DNA of 64,000 nucleotides from Agrobacterium larrymoorei (GCF_030819275.1 NZ_JAUTBL010000002.1:1862501-1926500), one strand, 5' to 3'. Counted from the stretch's first letter, positions 28,629 to 41,411 are shown. Made by a program: numbers and translations. Notes: generated by a model not told the origin, from the sequence alone.

Positions 28629-28849
28629 GGCCGCAGCCTTCCGAGCACGTGTCTTGCACCCAAATGTAATAGCAAAGCAGCCAAAAGCCAAGTGAGGGTA
28701 GAGACAACGATCCCCCAAGAGATCGTGAGCCCTGCCCCATTTGCGAGGGACACAGCTGGCGCAATGAAGCCAGCTGCTATGCAGGCGGTAGAAAGACGGT
28801 CAATAGAGTTGGCCAAAAGCTTGGTACGTTCATTATGCACCAAGCTCAC
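28625..28849 (-). CDS. Small two-helix membrane protein downstream of murB
   Basis: A 74-residue protein from a GTG at 28849, two bases after the murB stop, with GGGAG at the end of murB placed 7 bases before it. It has a charged N-terminus (VHNERTKLLANSIDRLST) and two hydrophobic segments, about residues 23-40 and 46-68 (ISWGIVVSTLTWLLAALLLH). The tail is basic. It overlaps the next small gene by 4 bp. No family recognised; position in the dcw operon suggests a link to the envelope, which is inference. Confidence 0.65.
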   Translation of the reverse strand: MSLVHNERTKLLANSIDRLSTACIAAGFIAPAVSLANGAGLTISWGIVVSTLTWLLAALLLHLGARHVLGRLRP

Positions 28850-28851
28850 GA

Positions 28852-29817
28852 TCACGCTCCCAGAAACGGCTCGACTTCCCGGCCTGGCATGAAGAGCCCG
28901 AGGCGCTTGATTTCCCATTCGAGACGAATGCCGGAATTTTCGAAGACCCGCTTGCGCACGGCTTCACCGAGATATTCGAGATCGTAGCCCGTGGCGTGGC
29001 CGGTATTGATCATGAAATTGCAATGCAGCGACGACATCTGTGCGCCGCCGATCACCATGCCGCGACCGCCCGCCTCGTCGATCAGCTCCCAGGCGGAGTG
29101 ACCTTCAGGGTTCTTGAAGGTCGAACCGCCCGTCTGTTCGCGGATCGGCTGAACCGTCTCGCGGTGGTGACGCACCGCGTCCATGTCGGCGCGGATTTTC
29201 GCACGGTCTTCCGGATAGCCTTCGAAGAGCGCACCGGTGAAAATCAAATCCTTATCGGCGCCTGAGTGCCGGTAGCTATACTGCATATCGGCGTTGGACA
29301 GCACATGGCTGTTGCCCTTGCGATCCACCGCATAGACTTCAATCACACGGTCGCGGGTCTCGCCACCATTGGCGCCGGCATTCATGCGCAGCGCGCCGCC
29401 GATGGAACCCGGAATACCATAATAGAAATGGAAGCCGCCGATGCCGTTATCCATCGCCATGGCCGCGATATGCTTGTCCGGGCAAATCGCACCGGCCTTG
29501 ATGCGGTTCTCGCCCGCAAGCTCCACCTGACCAAAGCCCTTGGCGGACAAACGCACGACCACGCCCGGAATGCCGCCATCGCGGACCAGCAGGTTGGAAC
29601 CGACGCCAACGACTGTCAGCGGAACATCTTCCGGCAGAAGCTTGAGGAAGGTGATGAGATCATCCGTATCGTGGGGCTGGAACATCAGTTCCGCAAGACC
29701 ACCGGCCCTGAACCACGTCACGCGGTCCATTGGCGAGTCCGGCGTCACACGTCCTCTTAGTTCCTTCACCCCGTCGCCGAGCCTTCCCAGCAACTTTACC
29801 CCATCCACCTGTCTCAT
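28852..29817 (-). CDS. murB: UDP-N-acetylenolpyruvoylglucosamine reductase
   Basis: FAD-dependent reductase completing UDP-N-acetylmuramate. The 321-residue protein has the FAD-binding segments [15 protein letters not shown] and [20 protein letters not shown], the motif [21 protein letters not shown], and the catalytic Ser/Glu region [21 protein letters not shown]. It is a type II MurB, shorter than the E. coli form. Its ATG overlaps the murC stop by 4 bp. In many relatives ddl follows directly; here two small genes and an MFS transporter intervene. Confidence 0.96.
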   Translation of the reverse strand: MRQVDGVKLLGRLGDGVKELRGRVTPDSPMDRVTWFRAGGLAELMFQPHDTDDLITFLKLLPEDVPLTVVGVGSNLLVRDGGIPGVVVRLSAKGFGQVELAGENRIKAGAICPDKHIAAMAMDNGIGGFHFYYGIPGSIGGALRMNAGANGGETRDRVIEVYAVDRKGNSHVLSNADMQYSYRHSGADKDLIFTGALFEGYPEDRAKIRADMDAVRHHRETVQPIREQTGGSTFKNPEGHSAWELIDEAGGRGMVIGGAQMSSLHCNFMINTGHATGYDLEYLGEAVRKRVFENSGIRLEWEIKRLGLFMPGREVEPFLGA

Positions 29818-31229
29818 GCAGACTTTCCTGAAATGCTATCCAATTCCGAGGGCAGCGCCGCCGCCCACTGCGTAATATTACCAGCCCCCAAGAGAACCAC
29901 GAAATCACCCGGATTCGCAATGGCTGCCACCGTCTTTGCCAGATCGTCCCGCGAGGCGAGGTACCGGGCATCGCGATGTCCCGCAGCCCTGGTCGCAGAA
30001 ACCAGCGTCTCGGAGTTCACGCCCTCGATGGCATCTTCACCCGCAGCATAAACCGGAGCAAGAAGAATTGTGTCCGCATCGTTGAAGCAGTGAGCAAAAT
30101 CCTCAAACAGGCTCGACAGACGCGTGAAACGGTGCGGTTGATGCACGGCGATGATACGGCCCTTGCAGGCTTCACGCGCGGCCTTCAACACCGCCTTGAT
30201 TTCCACCGGATGGTGGCCGTAATCGTCGAAGACCTGAACGCCGTTCGATTCACCCGTCAGCGTAAAGCGGCGCTTGACGCCACCGAAGGAGCCGAGCCCC
30301 TTCTTGATGTCGGCTTCGGAGATGCCAAGCCGGTTGGCAACAGCGATCGCCGCCGTGGCATTCGAGATATTGTGACGGCCGGGCATCGGCAGGACGAGAT
30401 CCTTGAAGGAGAACACCTTGCCCGTACGGCGACGGCGAATTTCCACATCGAAGACGGACTTCGTGCCGTCGATGCGGACATTGGAGAAGCGCACGTCAGC
30501 CTGCGGGTTCTCGCCATAGGTGATGACCTTGCGATCCTCGATCTTGCCGACCAGCGTCTGCACTTCCGGATGGTCCAGGCACATGACGCCGAAGCCATAG
30601 AAAGGTACGTTCTCGACGAACTGACGGAAGGCTTCACGCACCGCATCGAAATTGCCGTAATGGTCAAGATGCTCCGGATCGATATTGGTCACGACCGCAA
30701 CATCGGCGGGAAGCTTCAGGAAGGTGCCGTCGGATTCGTCGGCCTCCACCACCATCCACTCGCCCTCGCCCATGCGGGCATTGGTGCCGTAGGCATTGAT
30801 GATGCCGCCATTGATAACGGTCGGATCGAGATTGCCGGCTTCTAACAGCGTCGCCACCATAGAGGTGGTCGTGGTCTTGCCATGCGTACCGCCAATGGCG
30901 ATTGCATTGCGAAAACGCATCAGTTCAGCCAGCATTTCCGCACGGCGAACGATCGGCAGATGTTTTTCGCGCGCGGCAACCAGTTCAGGGTTGTTCTTCT
31001 TGATGGCAGTCGACACCACCACCACTTCCGCGTCGCCAAGGTTTTCGGCCTTGTGCCCGACGAAAACCTCGATGCCCTTATCGCGCAGACGCTGCACATT
31101 GGCGCTGTCTGCCTGATCGGAGCCTTGAACGCGATGACCAAGATTGTGCAGCACTTCGGCAATGCCGCTCATGCCGATGCCGCCAATTCCGATGAAATGG
31201 ACAAGACCGATGGCTTTCGGCATCTTCAT
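29814..31229 (-). CDS. murC: UDP-N-acetylmuramate--L-alanine ligase
   Basis: Adds the first peptide residue, L-Ala, to UDP-MurNAc. The 471-residue Mur ligase has an N-terminal UDP-binding domain ([20 protein letters not shown]), an ATP-binding P-loop [19 protein letters not shown] near residue 110, the central EADESDGTF region, and a C-terminal domain with [10 protein letters not shown] and HQPHRFTR. The stop overlaps murB and the start overlaps murG, each by 4 bp. Confidence 0.97.
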   Translation of the reverse strand: MKMPKAIGLVHFIGIGGIGMSGIAEVLHNLGHRVQGSDQADSANVQRLRDKGIEVFVGHKAENLGDAEVVVVSTAIKKNNPELVAAREKHLPIVRRAEMLAELMRFRNAIAIGGTHGKTTTTSMVATLLEAGNLDPTVINGGIINAYGTNARMGEGEWMVVEADESDGTFLKLPADVAVVTNIDPEHLDHYGNFDAVREAFRQFVENVPFYGFGVMCLDHPEVQTLVGKIEDRKVITYGENPQADVRFSNVRIDGTKSVFDVEIRRRRTGKVFSFKDLVLPMPGRHNISNATAAIAVANRLGISEADIKKGLGSFGGVKRRFTLTGESNGVQVFDDYGHHPVEIKAVLKAAREACKGRIIAVHQPHRFTRLSSLFEDFAHCFNDADTILLAPVYAAGEDAIEGVNSETLVSATRAAGHRDARYLASRDDLAKTVAAIANPGDFVVLLGAGNITQWAAALPSELDSISGKSA

Positions 31230-32362
31230 GGATGCACTCCTTCATTTTCCGATTTGAATTGCTGAACGCTTTTCCCCGCTGCGATTGCCTCCACAAGATC
31301 GGCAAGACGCTTTGCCGCATCCGGTTTACCGGTGGCCTTGGCTGCAGCTGCCGTCTTTTCCAGTCGCACCGGATCGTTCATTGCATCTGCGAGCAGGGCC
31401 GAGAGCGCTTTTGGCGAAAGCTCGGGCTGCTTGATGACGCTGGCACCGCCTGCGGCGGAAAGGGCCGCGGCATTGGCCGCCTGGTCGTGATCGAGGGCAT
31501 GCGGATAGGGAACGAGCACCGAAGGACGGCCGATCACCGAAAGCTCCGAAACGGTCGAGGCGCCGGAGCGGCTAATGACCAGATCGGCCTGTGCGATCCG
31601 CTCGGCCATATTGCCGAAGAAGGGGGAGATATCCGCCTTGACGCCGAGCTTCTTGTAGGATTCGACGACGCTGTCCTTGTCCTCGACACGCGCCTGCTGC
31701 GTCAGTGTAATACGGCTGCGCAATTCGTTTGGAAGAAGGCAGATGGCCGCAGGAACGGCTGCTGAGAAGAACTGTGCGCCCTGGCTTCCGCCAAACACCA
31801 CAAGGTTGAAATCTTCACCCGCCTGAGACGGCGTATAGGGCACCTCGGCAGCAGAAAGCACCGCCGGGCGAACAGGGTTGCCGGTCATGACGATCTTGTC
31901 ACCGAACTCGCCCTTGTTCTCCGGCAGGAAGCCCCCGGCAATTGCCTTCACCCGCTTTGCCAGCGCCTTGTTGGCGCGGCCCATGACGGCATTCTGTTCA
32001 TGCAGCAGCGAAGGGACGCCCATGCCGGTCGAGGCGAGAAGCGGCGGCACTGTCGGATAACCACCGAAGCCGACCACGGCGACCGGCTTCAGCCGCGTCA
32101 TCAGCTTGCGCGCGGAGCGAAGACCGGTCCACAGCGTTGCCAGCGCCTTGATGACACGAATGGGATTTTTCGAGCCAATCGTGGCAGACGGCACAACATG
32201 AATTTCATCGGCAGGAAATTTGCCCGCATAGCGCTCGGCGCGGCTGTCCGTCACCAGATGCACGGAATAGCCTCGGGCCTTCAACTCATAAGCCAGAGCC
32301 TCGGCTGGAAAAACATGGCCGCCGGTTCCCCCGGCGGCAAGCATAACAATACCCTTGGTCAT
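31226..32362 (-). CDS. murG: UDP-GlcNAc:lipid I N-acetylglucosaminyltransferase
   Basis: Peripheral membrane GT28 enzyme converting lipid I to lipid II. The 378-residue protein has the N-terminal glycine loop [20 protein letters not shown], the acceptor-side [18 protein letters not shown], and the donor-binding [12 protein letters not shown] and [17 protein letters not shown]. Normal family length. It follows ftsW with a 6-bp gap and overlaps murC by 4 bp. Confidence 0.97.
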   Translation of the reverse strand: MTKGIVMLAAGGTGGHVFPAEALAYELKARGYSVHLVTDSRAERYAGKFPADEIHVVPSATIGSKNPIRVIKALATLWTGLRSARKLMTRLKPVAVVGFGGYPTVPPLLASTGMGVPSLLHEQNAVMGRANKALAKRVKAIAGGFLPENKGEFGDKIVMTGNPVRPAVLSAAEVPYTPSQAGEDFNLVVFGGSQGAQFFSAAVPAAICLLPNELRSRITLTQQARVEDKDSVVESYKKLGVKADISPFFGNMAERIAQADLVISRSGASTVSELSVIGRPSVLVPYPHALDHDQAANAAALSAAGGASVIKQPELSPKALSALLADAMNDPVRLEKTAAAAKATGKPDAAKRLADLVEAIAAGKSVQQFKSENEGVHP

Positions 32363-32368
32363 AACTCT

Positions 32369-33523
32369 TTACTCCGCAGGAAGACCCGCGCCCACGCGGA
32401 AGAAGCTGCGCTCCTGCGCGCGCTTCTCGGGTCTATGTCGTGTGAGCGCCAGCAGGAAACCGGCGGTGACGCAGATCGCCATCATCGAGGAGCCGCCATA
32501 GGAAATCAGCGGCAGCGTCATGCCCTTGGCAGGCATGAGTTCGAGATTGACGCCGATATTGATCATCGACTGCATGCCGATCTGAAGCACGAGACCTGCC
32601 ACCGCAAAGCGGACGAAATCGTCCTTTTCCTTGAAGGCGTGGCTTAAGCCCCGCAGCACGATGAAGGCGAAGATCGCAACCAGCGCCATGCAGAAAAGGA
32701 TACCGAATTCCTCTGCCGCAACGGAGAAGATGAAGTCTGTATGGCTATCTGGAATGATGCGCTTGACGATGCCTTCACCCGGACCCTGGCCGAACCAGTC
32801 GCCGCGGATGATCGCTTCACGGGCGGTATCCACCTGGAATGTATCGCCCTCGCCCGTCCAGAATCGGTCGATACGACCAGCCACGTGTGGAAGCGTAAGA
32901 TAAGCGGTGACAATGCCGCCAACCCCAAGTCCGCCGAGCATGATGATCCAGAACCACGGCACGCCGGCCATGAAGAACATGCCACCCCAGACGACGGATG
33001 TCAGGATCGTCTGGCCGAAGTCCGGCTGGGCGATCAGAAGAGCGGCAACAATGCCGAAGGTGATGATGGCAAAAAGATTGCCTGGAATTTCCGGGTGACG
33101 AGCGCGCTCGGCAAAAAGCCAGGCGCAGACAATGACGAAGGCCGGCTTCATGAATTCGGACGGCTGAATGGAGAAGCTGCCGATCGAAATCCAGCGGCGC
33201 GCACCCTTGACCTCAATGCCGAAGAACAGCGCGAAGATCATCATCAGGAGCGATGCGATCAACAGCACGATGGCAACGCGCCGCACCTGGCGTGGCGAGA
33301 GGAAGGAAAGGCCGATCATGATCGCCATCGACGGAACGATGAACATCGCCTGACGCTCGACAAAGAAGAAGCTGTTGAGACCGATGCGCTCGGCAACTGC
33401 AGGCGACGCGGCGAAGGACAGCATCAGACCGATGCCGATGAGCGCAATGAAAGCCGCCAGAAAGAAGCGATCGATTGTCCAGAACCATTCCGCGACTGGA
33501 CCGCGGTCAGTACGGCTTACCAT
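32369..33523 (-). CDS. ftsW: Lipid II polymerase FtsW (SEDS family)
   Basis: SEDS-family peptidoglycan glycosyltransferase of the divisome, acting with FtsI. The 384-residue protein has about ten membrane helices. SEDS signatures include GARRWISIGSFSIQPSEFMK, IAQPDFGQTILT with the catalytic Asp, GQGPGEGIVKRIIPDSHTDF in the large periplasmic loop, and the C-terminal GMTLPLISYGGSSM. It lies between murD (4 bp away) and murG. Confidence 0.96.
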   Translation of the reverse strand: MVSRTDRGPVAEWFWTIDRFFLAAFIALIGIGLMLSFAASPAVAERIGLNSFFFVERQAMFIVPSMAIMIGLSFLSPRQVRRVAIVLLIASLLMMIFALFFGIEVKGARRWISIGSFSIQPSEFMKPAFVIVCAWLFAERARHPEIPGNLFAIITFGIVAALLIAQPDFGQTILTSVVWGGMFFMAGVPWFWIIMLGGLGVGGIVTAYLTLPHVAGRIDRFWTGEGDTFQVDTAREAIIRGDWFGQGPGEGIVKRIIPDSHTDFIFSVAAEEFGILFCMALVAIFAFIVLRGLSHAFKEKDDFVRFAVAGLVLQIGMQSMINIGVNLELMPAKGMTLPLISYGGSSMMAICVTAGFLLALTRHRPEKRAQERSFFRVGAGLPAE

Positions 33524-33527
33524 GTCT

Positions 33528-34937
33528 TCAGCGCTCCTTTTGCACGTCCACCAGCATCGTCACACCATCGAGTGCGGCGACGTGGGACACGAACGAATCA
33601 CCACGTATTTCGAAATTCTTATATTGATCGAAGCTTGCGCAGGCCGGAGATAGCATCACGACATTGCCGCTCGCCCCTTCGGCAAGGGCATCGGCCGCAG
33701 CATGCTGTACTGCCTTGTCCAGCGTGCCGGAGATCTCATAGGGCACAGCCTCACCCAGCGTCGCAGCGAACTCCGCAGCCGCCTCGCCAATCAGATAAGC
33801 CTTGGCGATACGCGAGAACAATGGCGAAAGGCTGGTAATGCCGCCGGCCTTCGGCAAGCCGCCCGCAATCCAATAGATACGGTCATAGCTCGACAGCGCC
33901 GGTGCAGACGCATCCGCATTGGTCGCCTTGCTGTCATTGATGAAGGTGACGTTGCCACGCCGCCCAACCGGTTGCATCCGGTGCTTCAGGCCGGGGAATG
34001 ATTTCAGACCCGCCTTCACCTCTTCCTCGGAGATGCCGACTGCGAGGCAAGCCGCAATCGCAGCCGCCGCATTCTGCGCATTGTGGCTACCGCGCAGCGT
34101 CTGGATACCGTCAAGATCGACAAGCAGTGACGACGTGCCGCCCTCGGCCTTCATGATCCGGCTGCCTTCGGCGTAAAGCCCGTCAGCCACCACATTGCGC
34201 TTCGATATCCGGCTGACTTTCACGCCAGCGCGCTCGATACGATCGGCAATCAGCGTGCAGAAGCTATCATCGACACCCACAATGGCGGTATCGCTTCCTG
34301 CAACGAGACGCTCCTTCACATCGGCATAATGCTGCATCGTGCCGTGGCGATCCAGGTGATCGGGTGTCAGATTGAGCAGGATGCCAGCCGTCGGGTTCAA
34401 TGTCGGCGCGAGATCGATCTGATAGGACGAGCACTCGACGACATAGAAGCGTTCGGCTTTCGGCGGATCGAGGCTGAGAACGGCCGTGCCGATATTGCCG
34501 CCAAGCTGCGTATCGCGGCCTGCGGATTTCAGAATATGCGCAATCAGAGCCGTGGTGGTGGATTTGCCATTCGTGCCGGTAATGGCGATGAACGGGCAAT
34601 CCGGCGCATGGGCACGGCGTTCGCGCACGAAAAGCTCGATATCGCCAATCACCTCAACGCCCGCCGCCTTGGCAAGATCGACCGACCAGTGCGGCTTCGG
34701 ATGGGTCAGCGGCACGCCGGGTGCCAGCACGAAAGCGGCAAGCTTAGACCAATCGAGCGTGCGCAGATCGGCAGTCGGAATCCCCTCCCCGTGAGCCTTC
34801 GCAACGCTATCGGGGTTGTCATCGAAAGCGATCACATTTGCGCCGCCAGCGACCAGCGCTCTTGCAGTCGCGAGGCCAGAACCGCCGAGACCGAAGAGTG
34901 CAACCTTTTTATCCGCAAAAGAGGTGACGGGGATCAT
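33528..34937 (-). CDS. murD: UDP-N-acetylmuramoyl-L-alanine--D-glutamate ligase
   Basis: Adds D-Glu to UDP-MurNAc-L-Ala. The 469-residue Mur ligase has an N-terminal domain ([20 protein letters not shown]), the P-loop [19 protein letters not shown] near residue 118, the central [11 protein letters not shown] and a C-terminal domain with [12 protein letters not shown]. Full length for the family. It is preceded by mraY with a 3-bp gap. Confidence 0.97.
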   Translation of the reverse strand: MIPVTSFADKKVALFGLGGSGLATARALVAGGANVIAFDDNPDSVAKAHGEGIPTADLRTLDWSKLAAFVLAPGVPLTHPKPHWSVDLAKAAGVEVIGDIELFVRERRAHAPDCPFIAITGTNGKSTTTALIAHILKSAGRDTQLGGNIGTAVLSLDPPKAERFYVVECSSYQIDLAPTLNPTAGILLNLTPDHLDRHGTMQHYADVKERLVAGSDTAIVGVDDSFCTLIADRIERAGVKVSRISKRNVVADGLYAEGSRIMKAEGGTSSLLVDLDGIQTLRGSHNAQNAAAAIAACLAVGISEEEVKAGLKSFPGLKHRMQPVGRRGNVTFINDSKATNADASAPALSSYDRIYWIAGGLPKAGGITSLSPLFSRIAKAYLIGEAAAEFAATLGEAVPYEISGTLDKAVQHAAADALAEGASGNVVMLSPACASFDQYKNFEIRGDSFVSHVAALDGVTMLVDVQKER

Positions 34938-34940
34938 CGC

Positions 34941-36041
<1,101 letters not shown>

Positions 36042-36158
36042 GTTTGCCCTTTCGAAAGGCGGTCGAAGCGGCGGGCGGGAGGTAAAACCAGCGCCGCTTC
36101 AAGGTCCTTGTTTCCGTATCGCGCGCAGAAAGCCGAAAAATTCGGACTTTCAGGCTTT

Positions 36159-37592
36159 CTAATTCTGGCGCTCCGTCTCGGGGAATGCCGGATACTTGTC
36201 AAGAAGAGCCGAGACAATCTTGCCGAAACCGATGCCAAGTGACGATTTTATCATCACCACATCGCCCGGCTGCACCCACTTCAGAACGAATTCAGCCAGT
36301 TCAGCGGTCGTCGGGAACCAGGACACATTGACGCTGTCCGGAAGCGCGTCGCGAAGATGCGCCATCGATTCTCCGGCAAGCCAGACATGTTCGATGCCGG
36401 CAGACAGGATCGGACCGGAGAGTTCCTCATGCACTTCCGCGGCAAACTCGCCCATTTCCAGCATGTCGCCGAGAACTGCAATGCGCCGCCCGTTGCCACT
36501 CACTTCCGCCTGCGCCAAAAGCGCAATCGCTGCACGCATGGACGCCGGGTTGGCGTTATAGCTCTCGTCGATCAAAAGGAACGAACCATCGCCGACCGAC
36601 AGGCGGTGACGCTCTCCTCTGCCCTTGACGGGTCGAAGCGCACCAAGCGCATGGAAAGCACGATCGAGGTTTGCACCGGTCACCGCGACGACTCCGAGAG
36701 CAGCCATGGCATTCTCGGCAACATGACGACCCGGCGTGCCGATATTCAGCTCGCTTGTCTCGCCATTGATGATCGCCCAGATGGTCGAGCCGTTCGGCGT
36801 GCTTTCGAAGTCGGCAAGCCGGAAATCGGCCTTGGCATGCTGGCCGAAGGTCAGAATATGCTCGATGCCGACATTGATCGCCGCTGCTTCCAGCCGTTCG
36901 AACTGCGCATTGTCACGATTGAGAATGACCGCACCACCTGGCAGAACGCCTTCGAATATTTCTGCCTTGGCATCGGCGATTTCTTCAAGACTGTTGAAGT
37001 TGCCAAGATGTGCCGCCGCAATCGTGGTGATGATCGCCACATGCGGCTTGACCTGCTTGACCAGCGGGCGGATTTCGTTCGGGTGGTTCATGCCCACTTC
37101 GAACACGCCGAATTCGGTATCGGCGGGCATGCGCGCCAGCGTTAGCGGCACGCCCCAGTGATTGTTGAAGGACGAGACCGCGGCATGTACCTTGCCGGAA
37201 GGAGCCAGCACTTGCCGCAGCATCTCCTTGGTCGTGGTCTTGCCGACAGAACCGGTGACCGCAATGATACGTGCCGAGGTCCTTTCACGCGCAGCAATAC
37301 CGAGCTTGACGAGGGCGGAGAGAACGTCATCGACGACGATCATCGGCACCGTCAGGCGTCCAAGTGCAGGCAGTTTGGCCTCGGCCACGACCATCAGGCT
37401 CGCGCCATTGGCAACGGCAAAACTCGCATAATCATGGCCGTCAACGCGGTCGCCCTTGATAGCGAAGAACGCCTCGCCCTGCTGCACAGTGCGGCTGTCG
37501 ATGGAAATTCCCGTGATACCTTGCGGCAGATTGCCGACCGGACGTCCCGCCGTAACGGCAATCATGTCCGCAACTGTCCATAACCAGTTCAA
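36159..37592 (-). CDS. murF: UDP-MurNAc-tripeptide D-alanyl-D-alanine ligase
   Basis: Adds D-Ala-D-Ala to complete the pentapeptide precursor. The 477-residue Mur ligase carries [20 protein letters not shown] in the N-terminal domain, the P-loop [15 protein letters not shown] near residue 110, VGMNHPNEI and [13 protein letters not shown]. It begins with a TTG codon lying within the murE stop (TTGA overlap). Its substrate D-Ala-D-Ala comes from Ddl, whose gene in this cluster is frameshifted as read. Confidence 0.96.
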   Translation of the reverse strand: MNWLWTVADMIAVTAGRPVGNLPQGITGISIDSRTVQQGEAFFAIKGDRVDGHDYASFAVANGASLMVVAEAKLPALGRLTVPMIVVDDVLSALVKLGIAARERTSARIIAVTGSVGKTTTKEMLRQVLAPSGKVHAAVSSFNNHWGVPLTLARMPADTEFGVFEVGMNHPNEIRPLVKQVKPHVAIITTIAAAHLGNFNSLEEIADAKAEIFEGVLPGGAVILNRDNAQFERLEAAAINVGIEHILTFGQHAKADFRLADFESTPNGSTIWAIINGETSELNIGTPGRHVAENAMAALGVVAVTGANLDRAFHALGALRPVKGRGERHRLSVGDGSFLLIDESYNANPASMRAAIALLAQAEVSGNGRRIAVLGDMLEMGEFAAEVHEELSGPILSAGIEHVWLAGESMAHLRDALPDSVNVSWFPTTAELAEFVLKWVQPGDVVMIKSSLGIGFGKIVSALLDKYPAFPETERQN

Positions 37593-39064
37593 ATCTTCAA
37601 TCCTTCCAGCGCCGAACGCACCTGTTCATGGTCGGAAAATGGCAGCGTGACGCCGCCAACGATCTGACCTTCCTCGTGCCCCTTGCCCGCAACGATCAAT
37701 GTGTCTCCATTCCCCAGCATCGACACGGCATGGCGGATGGCCTCTGCGCGGTCGGCAATTTCCAGTGCGCCCTGTGCTGCCGCCATGATCTCGGATCGGA
37801 TGGTGGCAGGCTCCTCGGAGCGCGGATTGTCGTCGGTGACGATCACAATGTCAGAAAGCCGGGTCGCCACCTCGCCCATGATCGGACGCTTGCCCTTGTC
37901 GCGGTCGCCGCCGCAGCCGAAAACGGTGATGATGCGGCCGGATGTGAAGGGGCGAACGGATGTCAGAACATTCTCCAGCGCGTCCGGCTTGTGGGCATAA
38001 TCCACATAAGCCAGCGCGCCGTTTTTCGTCTGCCCGACCAGTTCGAGACGACCGGCGGCACCGATCAGCTTTTCCAGCGCCTTCATCGCAACCGACGCGG
38101 AAACGCCCGTCGACATGGCAAGACCCGCCGCAACCAGCGCATTCGCCACCTGGAAATCACCTGCGAGAGGAATATCCACCTCGTGGATTGCGCCCTCGTG
38201 ATGAACTTCGATCATCTGCTTGTGACGGAAATGCTCAACGCGCTTCAGCGCCAAGTACTCGCCTTTGCGGCCAACAGTGCGCACATCATGACCAGCCTTG
38301 GTCGCCACGTCGATTGCTTGCGCGGACCACGGATCGTCGGCAAATATCACCACCGGCGAGCCCTTTGGCAGAAGCGTATCGAACAGCCGCATCTTGGCCG
38401 CCATATAGTCGTCGACCGTCGGATGGTAATCCATATGGTCGCGACCGAGATTGGTAAAACCGGCAGCGGAGAGCTTGACGCCGTCCAGGCGACGCTGATC
38501 GAGACCGTGGCTGGAGGCTTCCATTGCGGCGTGGGTAACGCCTTCCGACGCCAACTCGGCCAGAAGCGCATGCAGAGAAACAGGATCGGGTGTGGTCAGC
38601 GAACCGTAATCTTCGCGGCCCGGCGCAATAACACCAGTCGTGCCGATCTGCGCGGCTGGATGACCGGCAAAGGCCCAGATCTGACGGGTAAAGGACGCAA
38701 CAGAAGTCTTGCCGGCCGTGCCGGTGACGGCGACCATCGTCTCGGGCTGCTTCCCGTAAAAGCGGGCGGCGGCGAGCGCGAGATACAATCTGGGATCGGA
38801 GACGACAAGAACCGGCACATCTGCGGAAATAGGCTGGCCGGAAACGATCGCGACTGCACCCTTGGCAACAGCATCCTGCACGAAACTCGCGCCATCCGCC
38901 TTGTTGCCGGCAACAGCGACGAAGAGCGCGCCCGGCGCGACCTTGCGGCTATCAGCCGTGATCGAGGTGATGGTCAGCGCTCCGGCATCCGTCCGAAGCA
39001 ACTCATTCAGTTCCGGAAACGACTGTCCCGATAGATCTCGCAAATTCATTGATGTGTCCGTCAT
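37589..39064 (-). CDS. murE: UDP-MurNAc-L-Ala-D-Glu:meso-diaminopimelate ligase
   Basis: Adds the third peptide residue. The 491-residue protein has the N-terminal [19 protein letters not shown], the P-loop [14 protein letters not shown] near residue 115, and [15 protein letters not shown]. The DNPRSEEP motif in the C-terminal domain specifies meso-diaminopimelate rather than lysine. An alternative ATG lies five codons downstream. It is followed by murF with a 4-bp overlap and preceded by ftsI with a 43-bp gap. Confidence 0.97.
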   Translation of the reverse strand: MTDTSMNLRDLSGQSFPELNELLRTDAGALTITSITADSRKVAPGALFVAVAGNKADGASFVQDAVAKGAVAIVSGQPISADVPVLVVSDPRLYLALAAARFYGKQPETMVAVTGTAGKTSVASFTRQIWAFAGHPAAQIGTTGVIAPGREDYGSLTTPDPVSLHALLAELASEGVTHAAMEASSHGLDQRRLDGVKLSAAGFTNLGRDHMDYHPTVDDYMAAKMRLFDTLLPKGSPVVIFADDPWSAQAIDVATKAGHDVRTVGRKGEYLALKRVEHFRHKQMIEVHHEGAIHEVDIPLAGDFQVANALVAAGLAMSTGVSASVAMKALEKLIGAAGRLELVGQTKNGALAYVDYAHKPDALENVLTSVRPFTSGRIITVFGCGGDRDKGKRPIMGEVATRLSDIVIVTDDNPRSEEPATIRSEIMAAAQGALEIADRAEAIRHAVSMLGNGDTLIVAGKGHEEGQIVGGVTLPFSDHEQVRSALEGLKI

Positions 39065-39107
39065 GTCCCCCCGACGCGAATCGCCGGTCCATCATAAGCT
39101 GTACCAA

Positions 39108-40847
39108 TCAATAAGACACGAGCAAGGCCGAGCCATCCTTGCCGAACTTCGGCTTCACGCCGAGGATCGCGGCAGAGCGGGTGATGATGTCGTGCACCAT
39201 TGGAGCCGCGGACGTACCTGCAAGTGCAGCGCCGTTACCCTTGTCTGTCTTCGGTTCGTCGATGAAGGAAAGCACCACATATTCCGGCTTCTCCATCGGG
39301 AACGCCGAGAGGAAAGCGTTGAAGTTCTTGTCGTGCACATAGCGGCCATTGACCACCTTATCGGCCGTGCCGGTCTTGCCACCAACATTGAAGCCTTCCA
39401 CACGGGCGTTGCGGCCAGAACCATTGACGCCGTTCCATTCGAACAGGAAGCGCATGTCGCGGCTGGTGGTGGGCTTGATCACCTGCTTCGCCACCGCATC
39501 GGCCTGTTCAACCGTACGCGGGAGGAACGTCGGCTCGATCAGCTTGCCGCCATTGACGAGGGCCGCACCGGCAATCGCCGTCTGCAATGGAGTGGTCGAG
39601 ACGCCGTGGCCGAAGGAAATCGTAATGGAGTTGATCTTCTTCCATTGGCGCGGCTGTGTCGGCATGGCCACTTCCGGCAATTCCGTCTGCATCCGGGACA
39701 GCAGGCCAAGGCGTGTCAGGAATTCCTTATGGCCTTCGGTCCCGACCGTGTCGGCGATTTTCGCCGTACCAATGTTGGACGAGTACTGGAAAATTTCCGG
39801 CACGGACAGGATGCGACCCTTGCCGTGGAAGTCCTTGATGGTGAAGCCACCGATGCGGATCGGGAAGCGTGCATCGAAAGTGGAACCCAGCGAGATACCG
39901 CCCTCGTCCAGACCCATGGCGATGGTGAAGGACTTGAACGTCGAGCCCATTTCGAACGTACCGTTCGACATGCGGTTCAGCCAGCCTTCCTTGGCGCCTT
40001 CCGCCGGATTGTTCGGATCATAGTCCGGCAGCGACGCCATGGCGAGGATTTCACCCGTGTGGACGTTGATGACGACAGCACCTGCGCCAATTGCCTGGAA
40101 CTTCTGAATGGCGTTGACCACCACTTCGCGCACGATCGCCTGGACGCGCAGATCGATGGAAAGCCTTACAGGCTCAAGCGGCTGGTCGGAGGTCATGCCA
40201 AGCGCGGTCAAATCCGCAAGGCCCTGGCTGTCGAGATAGCGTTCCATACCGGCAACGCCGCGGTTGTCGATGTTCACGTGACCGACGACATGCGCCGCCG
40301 TCGGACCGCCCGGATAGAAGCGGCGCTTCTCAGGCCTGAAACCGATGCCGGGAATACCGAGCGCCAGGATCTGGCTCTGCTGCTTCGGCGTCAACTGACG
40401 GCGCAGCCACTGGAAGCGCGAACTGGATGTCAGCTTCTGGTAAGTGCCGCGCGTATCGAGATCGGGCAGAACGGTGCGGAGCTTCTCGATTGCCTCGTCG
40501 ACATCGACGATGCGATGCGGTTCGGCAAACAGCGAAACAGTGCGGATGTCGGTCGCCAGTACCTCGCCATTGCGGTCCAGCAGATCGGGACGCGAGGCCA
40601 TCAGCCTGTCGGCGGGCGCAATGCTGGAAACGGTTTCCTGCTGGGCCAAGCCATATTGCACCAGACGGCCGCCGATGACGCCGTAAAAGCAGACGAAGCC
40701 GAAGATCAACAGGCCAACGCGGCTCTTTGCCTGCGAAGCGCGCTTCTTGCGTGCGCCTTCAAAGGCAGCATGGTCCGCTCCGCCGATCGTGCTGGCGGAG
40801 AAATGGGCCTTGCTCTTCAAAACCATGACGCGGGAGAGAAAAGACAT
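39108..40847 (-). CDS. ftsI: Septal peptidoglycan transpeptidase FtsI (PBP3)
   Basis: Class B penicillin-binding protein that crosslinks septal peptidoglycan. The 579-residue product has a cytoplasmic tail and membrane anchor (about residues 40-62), a dimerisation domain (about 75-240), and a transpeptidase domain. This carries the catalytic SxxK in FEMGSTFKSFT, SxN in FQYSSNIGTAKI and KTG in VGGKTGTADKV. All three penicillin-binding motifs are intact. Its start overlaps the ftsL stop by one base. Confidence 0.96.
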   Translation of the reverse strand: MSFLSRVMVLKSKAHFSASTIGGADHAAFEGARKKRASQAKSRVGLLIFGFVCFYGVIGGRLVQYGLAQQETVSSIAPADRLMASRPDLLDRNGEVLATDIRTVSLFAEPHRIVDVDEAIEKLRTVLPDLDTRGTYQKLTSSSRFQWLRRQLTPKQQSQILALGIPGIGFRPEKRRFYPGGPTAAHVVGHVNIDNRGVAGMERYLDSQGLADLTALGMTSDQPLEPVRLSIDLRVQAIVREVVVNAIQKFQAIGAGAVVINVHTGEILAMASLPDYDPNNPAEGAKEGWLNRMSNGTFEMGSTFKSFTIAMGLDEGGISLGSTFDARFPIRIGGFTIKDFHGKGRILSVPEIFQYSSNIGTAKIADTVGTEGHKEFLTRLGLLSRMQTELPEVAMPTQPRQWKKINSITISFGHGVSTTPLQTAIAGAALVNGGKLIEPTFLPRTVEQADAVAKQVIKPTTSRDMRFLFEWNGVNGSGRNARVEGFNVGGKTGTADKVVNGRYVHDKNFNAFLSAFPMEKPEYVVLSFIDEPKTDKGNGAALAGTSAAPMVHDIITRSAAILGVKPKFGKDGSALLVSY

Positions 40848-41410
40848 CAGTCCACCGATCCTGTTATCGTTTCATCCATTTCACCAGACTCGTCACCCAC
40901 CGGCGCTCTTGGAGCAGGCATTGGCTGCTTGGGCGCACGGGTGACATGCGAGCGTGGCGCCGGTGCCGGAACAGGCTTGCCGCCGGTGGCGACAATCTGG
41001 CCGGCAGGCGCCGATTTGGGCTTGGCGCCGCCAAGTGTGGCGCCGGGCTTGGAACCGTTGACCGCCGCGGCGATCACGTCTTCGACACTCATGCCTTCCG
41101 GCTCCGGCGGCTTTGGCAACTGCGAACGCAGCATTGGAAGTTCCTGCGGCTGTGCCAGCTGCGTCGGCAGCGTCGGCGTCAGCTGAAGATCCGCCTGATA
41201 GGCATTGACCAGCCGATGCAGCCGGTTGGGCTGCGTCAGCAAAGCCCAGTCGGCCCGCAGAAGATCGATCGTATCGCGCTCCAGCTTGATCTCGGCTTCG
41301 AGCTTCTTGACCGATTCAAGCTTGAGATCGGCCTGATGCTTGATGGAATAGGTGACGACGGCCGCCGACACCATCACACCGACGAGAATGAGGTCGAGTG
41401 TGCGCAGCAT
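40847..41410 (-). CDS. ftsL: Divisome protein FtsL-like
   Basis: Small bitopic division protein that forms the FtsQLB complex. The first ~100 residues fit FtsL: a very short N-terminus, one membrane helix (LDLILVGVMVSAAVVTYSI), then a coiled coil (KLESVKKLEAEIKLERDTIDL) ending LTQPNRLHRLVNAY. Unlike short enterobacterial FtsL, it has a further ~85-residue Pro/Ala/Lys-rich tail. The ATG at 41410 lies one base past the rsmH stop. The frame continues upstream only as a shadow of rsmH. Confidence 0.9.
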   Translation of the reverse strand: MLRTLDLILVGVMVSAAVVTYSIKHQADLKLESVKKLEAEIKLERDTIDLLRADWALLTQPNRLHRLVNAYQADLQLTPTLPTQLAQPQELPMLRSQLPKPPEPEGMSVEDVIAAAVNGSKPGATLGGAKPKSAPAGQIVATGGKPVPAPAPRSHVTRAPKQPMPAPRAPVGDESGEMDETITGSVD

Positions 41411-41411
41411 G

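Noticed and set aside
38862..41186. 774-codon open frame antisense to ftsI and murE
   Set aside because: Spans parts of three well-identified genes on the other strand, has His/Arg-rich composition and no family likeness.
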